From Dokdonella_A ginsengisoli (lineage in GTDB: Bacteria; Pseudomonadota; Gammaproteobacteria; Xanthomonadales; Rhodanobacteraceae), in NCBI RefSeq assembly GCF_042652785.1, contig NZ_JBHSHD010000006.1:124001-188000 (forward strand): a DNA stretch of 64,000 bases. Direction: 5' to 3'. Under the pieces are notes generated by a model. It had not been told where the DNA came from, did no database searches, and was given only the letters and a program-made list of their open reading frames with translations. Position numbers and translations under genes: made by a program. Positions 59,949-64,000 of the stretch are shown here, piece after piece. Each line of letters starts with the position of its first letter. Position 1 is the first letter of the stretch.

Positions 59949-62507
59949 TCACCGCCGCGGCTTGGCCCGATGCGTCGGCGTCGCGGTCCACGGATCGTCG
60001 GGCCACGGATGCTTCGGATAGCGCCCCTTCAGCTCCTTCTTCACCTCCGGATAGGTGCGTTCCCAGAAGCTGCGCAGGTCCTGCGTCACCTGCACCGGCT
60101 TGCCGCCGGGCGACAGCAGGTGCAGGGTCAGCGGCACGCGGCCGTCGGCGATGCGCGGCGTGTCGGCGAGACCGAACAGTTCCTGCAGCTTGACCGCCAG
60201 CACCGGCGGCGCGTCGGCCGCGTAGGCGATGCGCCGCTCGAGTCCGCTCGGCACGCCGATCGCGACCGGTGCCTGCGCGTCGAGCGCGCGGCGCTGCTCG
60301 TAGTCGAGCCGCGAGGACAGCGCCTCGGAAACCTCCGCGGCCTGCACGGCGTCCAGGCGCCGCTTGCCGTTGAGGTACGGCGCCAGCCAGTGCTCCAGGT
60401 CGCGCAGCAGCGCGGCATCGGAAAAGTCCGGCAGCTCCAGCTCCGGTGACCAGCCGCGCAGCGACTGCACGCGCAGCCGCAGTTCGCGCGCGTGCTCGGT
60501 CCACGGCAGCACGTCCAGGCCGAGTTCGCGGATCGCCGCGAGCAGCGCCGGCAGTGCGTCTTCCGGCGCGGCCGGCACGACACGGCGTTCGAGCACGATG
60601 GCGTCGAAGCGCAGTTCCTCGAAGGCCTCCACCGCGCGCGTGTCGCGATTCCAGCGCACGCGGCGCTCGCGCCGGTGGCGCTGCGGGAAATCGCGCGCGA
60701 GCCGCTGCGGATCGAACGGCGCGGCGGCGTAGATCAGGCTGTCGCGCGCTTCGTGGCGCAGGTCGACGACGACCAGCCACGGCTCGCCGTACAGGGCGCT
60801 GGCGTCGCCGAGCCGCGCGCCGCGGCCGTTGGCGAGCTGATAGCGGCGCGGATCGTTCGCGTCCTGGCGCGCGAGGCGATCGGGAAAGGCGTGCATCAGC
60901 AGGTCGCCCACCGCCGTGCTCTCGCGGTGCGCCGGGTCGCCGCCGCGTCGAGTGTCGCGGTCGGTCGCGGGCGTGCGGCCGGCGAGGCGGCGTCGCCAGG
61001 CATCGGCCGCCTGGCCGATCGCCGCCAGCGCGGCGGGTTCGGCGCCGAGCGCGCGCGCGCCGGCGGTGTCGCGTTCGCGCCAGGCATGCAATGCCTGCAC
61101 GCGCAGGCGGAAATCGTCGCTGCGCATCGACTCGCCGCGCAGCGGATTGCGCGCCTCGATCAGCGCGACCAGCTCGCAGGCGAGTGGCTGCATCGGCGGC
61201 TCGGCGCGCAGCACGGCGGCAGCCAGGCGCGGCTGCGCGCCGAGCGTGAGTACGCGGCGGCCGAAGTCGCCCAGGCGTCCGTCGTCGTCGAGCGCGCCGA
61301 GCGCGCGCAGCAGGTCGCGCGCCTGCGCCAGCGCGCCGGGCGGCGGCGCATCGAGCCAGCGCAGCGCATCCGAACCCCAGGCGGCGAGTTCGAGGGCGAG
61401 CTGCGACAGTTCCACCTGGGCGATTTCCGGCGTGCGCGCCGGCTCCAGGCGCCGGCTCTGCGGCCACAGCCGGTAGCAGGCGCCGGGGCCGAGGCGGCCG
61501 GCACGGCCGGCGCGCTGGTCGGCGGACGCCTGCGAGACGGCGACCGTGTCGAGCCGCGTGAAGCCCGAGTTCGGATCGAAGCGCGGTTCGCGTGCGAGGC
61601 CGAGGTCGACGACCGCGCGCACGCCGGGCAGGGTCAGGCTCGATTCGGCGACGTTCGTGGCGAGCACGACGCGGCGCCGGCCCGCACTCGCCGGGGCGAG
61701 CGCGGCGTGCTGCTCGGCCAGCGACAGCTCGCCGTGCAGCGTGACGAGATCGACGGCGGCGTGCACCGCGCCAAGGTCGTCGCCGGCGGCGATTGCCGCG
61801 CGCGCCTGCTCGATCTCGCGCCGGCCCGGCAGGAACGCGAGCACGTCTCCTTCGCTCTCGGCCAGCGCCTGCGCGACCGCGCGACGCAGGTGGAACGGCC
61901 AGCCGCGTTCGGGAAACGCCTCGCCGGCGCGCGCGGGCGGATGCGCCAGGCGCACCGGGAAGCTGCGTCCCTCGCTGGCCAGCTGCGGCGCGTCGAACCA
62001 GCGCGCGACGCGCTCGCCGTCGAGCGTCGCCGACATCACGACCAGGCGCAGGTCCGGCCGCAGGTTCGCCTGCACGTCGAGCGCGAGCGCGGCGCCGAGG
62101 TCGCCGTGCAGGTGGCGCTCGTGGAATTCGTCGAACAGGATCGCGCCGATGCCGGCCAGCTCCGGGTCGTCCTGGATCAGCCGCGTGAGGATGCCCTCGG
62201 TGACGACCTCGATGCGCGTCGCGGCCGATACGCGGGATTCGAAGCGGATGCGGTAGCCGACCGTCTCGCCGACGCGCTCGCCGCGCTGCGCCGCCATGAA
62301 CTCGGCGGCGGCGCGAGCGGCGATGCGGCGCGGCTCGAGCATCAGGATCCGGCGTCCGCCCAGCCAGTCCTCGCCGAGCAGGGCCGGCGGCACGCGCGTG
62401 GTCTTGCCGGCGCCGGGCGGCGCCTCCAGCACGAGCCGGGCGTGTTCGCGCAGCGTAGCCAGCAGGCGCGGCAGCAGGGCGTCGATCGGGAAAGCGGGCG
62501 GAGTCAT
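59949..62507 (-). CDS. hrpB: ATP-dependent RNA helicase HrpB (852 aa)
   Basis: A DEAH/DExH-box helicase of the HrpA/HrpB group, thought to remodel RNA in the cytoplasm. Walker A is APPGAGKTTRVP (about residues 29-40), the Walker B box is DEFHER (DExH type), SAT motif III is VVMSATLDGERV, and the helicase-C part shows LATNVAESSLTLPGVRAVVD and QRAGRAGRLGPG. The C-terminal third contains the HrpB-specific region ending LLSPGGKPVQVTQDLRSFWE and KGRYPKHPWPDDP, which is diagnostic. ATG 62507 and the length fit the family. Confidence 0.96.
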   Translation of the reverse strand: MTPPAFPIDALLPRLLATLREHARLVLEAPPGAGKTTRVPPALLGEDWLGGRRILMLEPRRIAARAAAEFMAAQRGERVGETVGYRIRFESRVSAATRIEVVTEGILTRLIQDDPELAGIGAILFDEFHERHLHGDLGAALALDVQANLRPDLRLVVMSATLDGERVARWFDAPQLASEGRSFPVRLAHPPARAGEAFPERGWPFHLRRAVAQALAESEGDVLAFLPGRREIEQARAAIAAGDDLGAVHAAVDLVTLHGELSLAEQHAALAPASAGRRRVVLATNVAESSLTLPGVRAVVDLGLAREPRFDPNSGFTRLDTVAVSQASADQRAGRAGRLGPGACYRLWPQSRRLEPARTPEIAQVELSQLALELAAWGSDALRWLDAPPPGALAQARDLLRALGALDDDGRLGDFGRRVLTLGAQPRLAAAVLRAEPPMQPLACELVALIEARNPLRGESMRSDDFRLRVQALHAWRERDTAGARALGAEPAALAAIGQAADAWRRRLAGRTPATDRDTRRGGDPAHRESTAVGDLLMHAFPDRLARQDANDPRRYQLANGRGARLGDASALYGEPWLVVVDLRHEARDSLIYAAAPFDPQRLARDFPQRHRRERRVRWNRDTRAVEAFEELRFDAIVLERRVVPAAPEDALPALLAAIRELGLDVLPWTEHARELRLRVQSLRGWSPELELPDFSDAALLRDLEHWLAPYLNGKRRLDAVQAAEVSEALSSRLDYEQRRALDAQAPVAIGVPSGLERRIAYAADAPPVLAVKLQELFGLADTPRIADGRVPLTLHLLSPGGKPVQVTQDLRSFWERTYPEVKKELKGRYPKHPWPDDPWTATPTHRAKPRR

Positions 62508-62530
62508 CGCGCTATCGTAGCGGGCTCCGC

Positions 62531-62574
62531 AAAAGGAAACGGCGCGGCCGTGCGAACGGCCGCGCCGCGTTTCC
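62531..62574 (-). terminator. Intrinsic terminator of the secreted-protein gene at 62589
   Basis: On the minus strand GGAAACGCGGCGCGGCCGT pairs with ACGGCCGCGCCGTTTCC (2-nt bulge) and is followed by TTTT. It begins 14 nt after the stop of the secreted-protein gene. Confidence 0.8.
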
Positions 62575-62588
62575 TCGGGCGCCGCGAT

Positions 62589-63731
62589 TTATTCGCAGAG
62601 CATGCCGTTCGCGCTGAACAGGCGGTCGTAGGCGATGACGCCTTCGAAGCTCGGTACCGGCGCGGCGAGGTCCGCATTGGGCGTGTAGGTCACTTCGAGC
62701 AGGTTGCAGTTCTTCATCTGGAACGTGGCCTTGCCCCACGGACGGGTGGCGAGGTCGGCGTCCAGGTAGTACGCATCGAGCGTGAGGCTGGTCGTGCCGA
62801 CTGCGAACGGCGCATTGCCGACCAGCCAGAACGGATTGCCGTCGAGATCCTTCAGCAGCAGGTCGTAGACGAGCTGGCGCGTCATCGCGCCGTCGGCGTT
62901 GTACTGCTCGGCGACCTGCACGAGCAGGCCGTGGTTCGGATCCAGGCTGGTCCACTGCGCGGCCGCGTAGCCGTCCAGCGGCATCGGCACTGTCGGGTAG
63001 GTGTCCGCCGTCGGCGTGTAGGCCGGGATGTCGAAGTCGACGACCTGCGCGCCGTTGTAGCGCGGGTTGACGCGCAGCTTGAACGCGTTGTTGAGGAAGT
63101 AGTACCCGGCGTTGGGGACCGGCGAATTCTCCAGCACGTACGTCTCGCTATTGGCGAAGAACGTGCCGGGCAGGATTTCCGCCGACAGCGTGTTCGGCTC
63201 GCTGGTCAGGCGCGGATAGCTGGCCGGGGTGTCGAACGCGATCGAGCCCTGCGCGATGCTCACCAAGGGCAGCGATACGACCTGGTTGGCGAGATCGGCG
63301 GTGCGGTCGATGCGCAGCAGGGTCATCGAGTTGGGCGTTCCATTCGGGCTGTAGCGCGTCGGAAGGCCGCTGCTGCTGCACGAGAGGCGCCAGACCGTGA
63401 CCTTGACGGTTTCGGTGACGTATTGGGTTTCATTGGCGGCGAGCAGGGTCACGTCCTTGCTGTAGACGGGGCCGCTCGGCTTGTCCGGCAGCGCGTTCGC
63501 GGCGCAGCTCGGCGGATAGGCGCGCAGTTTGTTGGCCTGCGGCGTGCCGGGTCGTTCGTTGTTGCCCGTCACCTTCGTGTTCGCCAAACGCGAACGCTGC
63601 CACTGCTCCATGTCGGCCCTGTACGCGGCGACCACGTCGGCCGACAGCGTCTGGCCGTCGGCGGCGAAACCCGGCGCCGACACGGCGCTGCAGGCGAAAG
63701 CGAAGGTCAGGCTCAACCACTTCTTCATCAT
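62589..63731 (-). CDS. Secreted protein with LFSANGMLCE C-terminus (380 aa)
   Basis: An exported protein of unknown function: signal peptide MMKKWLSLTFAFACSAVSAP to about GFAAD. It is beta-rich, with paired cysteines (SCAAN, LSCSS, KNCNLL, final LCE) likely forming disulfides. The C-terminus APVPSFEGVIAYDRLFSANG, MLCE carries an expanded relative of the IF-x-NG-F/M signature and is shared almost exactly by a second gene starting its minus-strand 3' end at 63865. ATG 63731 or the next codon may be used. The tandem paralog upstream suggests duplication. The last ~45 residues are the best-conserved part of the pair. Confidence 0.84.
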   Translation of the reverse strand: MMKKWLSLTFAFACSAVSAPGFAADGQTLSADVVAAYRADMEQWQRSRLANTKVTGNNERPGTPQANKLRAYPPSCAANALPDKPSGPVYSKDVTLLAANETQYVTETVKVTVWRLSCSSSGLPTRYSPNGTPNSMTLLRIDRTADLANQVVSLPLVSIAQGSIAFDTPASYPRLTSEPNTLSAEILPGTFFANSETYVLENSPVPNAGYYFLNNAFKLRVNPRYNGAQVVDFDIPAYTPTADTYPTVPMPLDGYAAAQWTSLDPNHGLLVQVAEQYNADGAMTRQLVYDLLLKDLDGNPFWLVGNAPFAVGTTSLTLDAYYLDADLATRPWGKATFQMKNCNLLEVTYTPNADLAAPVPSFEGVIAYDRLFSANGMLCE

Positions 63732-63864
63732 GAAACCCCTTGCAAAGTGAACACGCGGACTGTACGCGGATTTGCGCGGAAAGGCGTACGCCGAGCCTCC
63801 AGACGTGGCTCGGCGTCCGGTCGTCGCAGGCCGCGCGGAGCGTCGTCCGCAGTGCGCCGCCGCG

Positions 63865-64000
63865 CTATTCGCAGAGCATGCCGTTGGCGCTAAACAGGCG
63901 CGTGTAGGGGCGCGTGCCCTCGAAGCTCGGCACCGGCGCGACCAGGCCGGCGTTCGGCGCGAAGGTGACGTCGAGGCGGTTGCAGTTGTGCAGGCGGAAC
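63865..64000 (-). CDS. C-terminal part of a paralogous secreted protein (5' end beyond window)
   Basis: Only the last ~44 residues lie in the window: HNCNRLDVTFAPNAGLVAPV then PSFEGTRPYTRLFSANGMLC and E. Over the same stretch the neighbour at 62589 reads KNCNLLEVTYTPNADLAAPV, PSFEGVIAYDRLFSANGMLC, E. Cys positions and the LFSANGMLCE end are identical. It therefore belongs to the same family and is a tandem copy, 133 nt upstream of it. The 5' part is cut by the window edge. Confidence 0.85.
   Translation of the reverse strand, partial: FRLHNCNRLDVTFAPNAGLVAPVPSFEGTRPYTRLFSANGMLCE

Overview
The window is GC-rich (roughly 70 %) and gene-dense. It looks like the chromosome of a gammaproteobacterium of the Lysobacterales (Xanthomonadales), most likely a Dokdonella/Rhodanobacter-type genus. 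The grounds are the gene families (type II QueF, AceK, RluE, HrpB, ZapE, a BioB/ComF pair), strong G/C preference at third codon positions, short intergenic repeats built on CTCCCG/CGGGAG stems, and several secreted proteins ending in an IF-x-NG-F-D/E-like signature. Assignment below order level is inference. No rRNA, CRISPR array, insertion sequence, plasmid or phage backbone gene was seen; one tRNA (Arg-CCG) is present.

Left part (1-24.8 kb). Two copies of a signalling module are present, each an ECF sigma factor of the PF07638 type overlapping by 4 nt a membrane-anchored Ser/Thr kinase with TPR-like repeats. The first (1-5431) carries two tandem kinases with near-identical N-termini, the leftmost cut by the window edge. 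The second (17855-21584) carries one kinase followed by an AcpH-like gene. A broken third sigma gene lies at 7581-7753. Between them are bioB and comF (divergent, with a candidate BirA site), a serine hydrolase, a RES/Xre toxin-antitoxin pair, ubiA with a very long disordered N-terminus, a membrane-anchored glutamate-synthase-like flavoprotein, a VapBC pair, a DedA protein, an APC permease, the tRNA, a membrane cytochrome c and a glyoxalase-fold protein. A secreted CSLREA/beta-helix protein, an alpha/beta hydrolase and zapE follow.

Middle (25-42.4 kb). A complete RND efflux operon (outer membrane factor, adaptor, permease) runs from a promoter/operator at about 25.07-25.11 kb to a strong terminator at 31.1 kb. 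It is followed by a GT39 transferase, queF, a LysM protein, a lipoprotein, an MHYT/degenerate-GGDEF protein and a DegV protein. From 37.0 to 41.1 kb the sequence is accessory in character: G-rich and repeat-rich DNA, a large hairpin element ahead of a 72-aa orphan gene, a nuclease-helicase of the Schlafen-group-3/DUF2075 type paired with a MazG-like pyrophosphohydrolase, and a decayed FitAB-type toxin-antitoxin locus. This is the best candidate for a poorly described system here. icd closes the region.

Right part (42.6-64 kb). Large secreted proteins with the terminal signature alternate with housekeeping genes. AceK, which acts on the Icd encoded 5 kb away, is followed by a small secreted protein and a 68-triplet collagen-like protein. 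Next come a lipoprotein methyltransferase-like protein, rluE, a methyltransferase, an ArsR/EamA divergent pair around a 17-bp-arm palindrome, a MotA/MotB-like stator pair, hrpB, and two tandem paralogous secreted proteins, the last cut by the right edge. Most long open frames antisense to these genes are composition artefacts.
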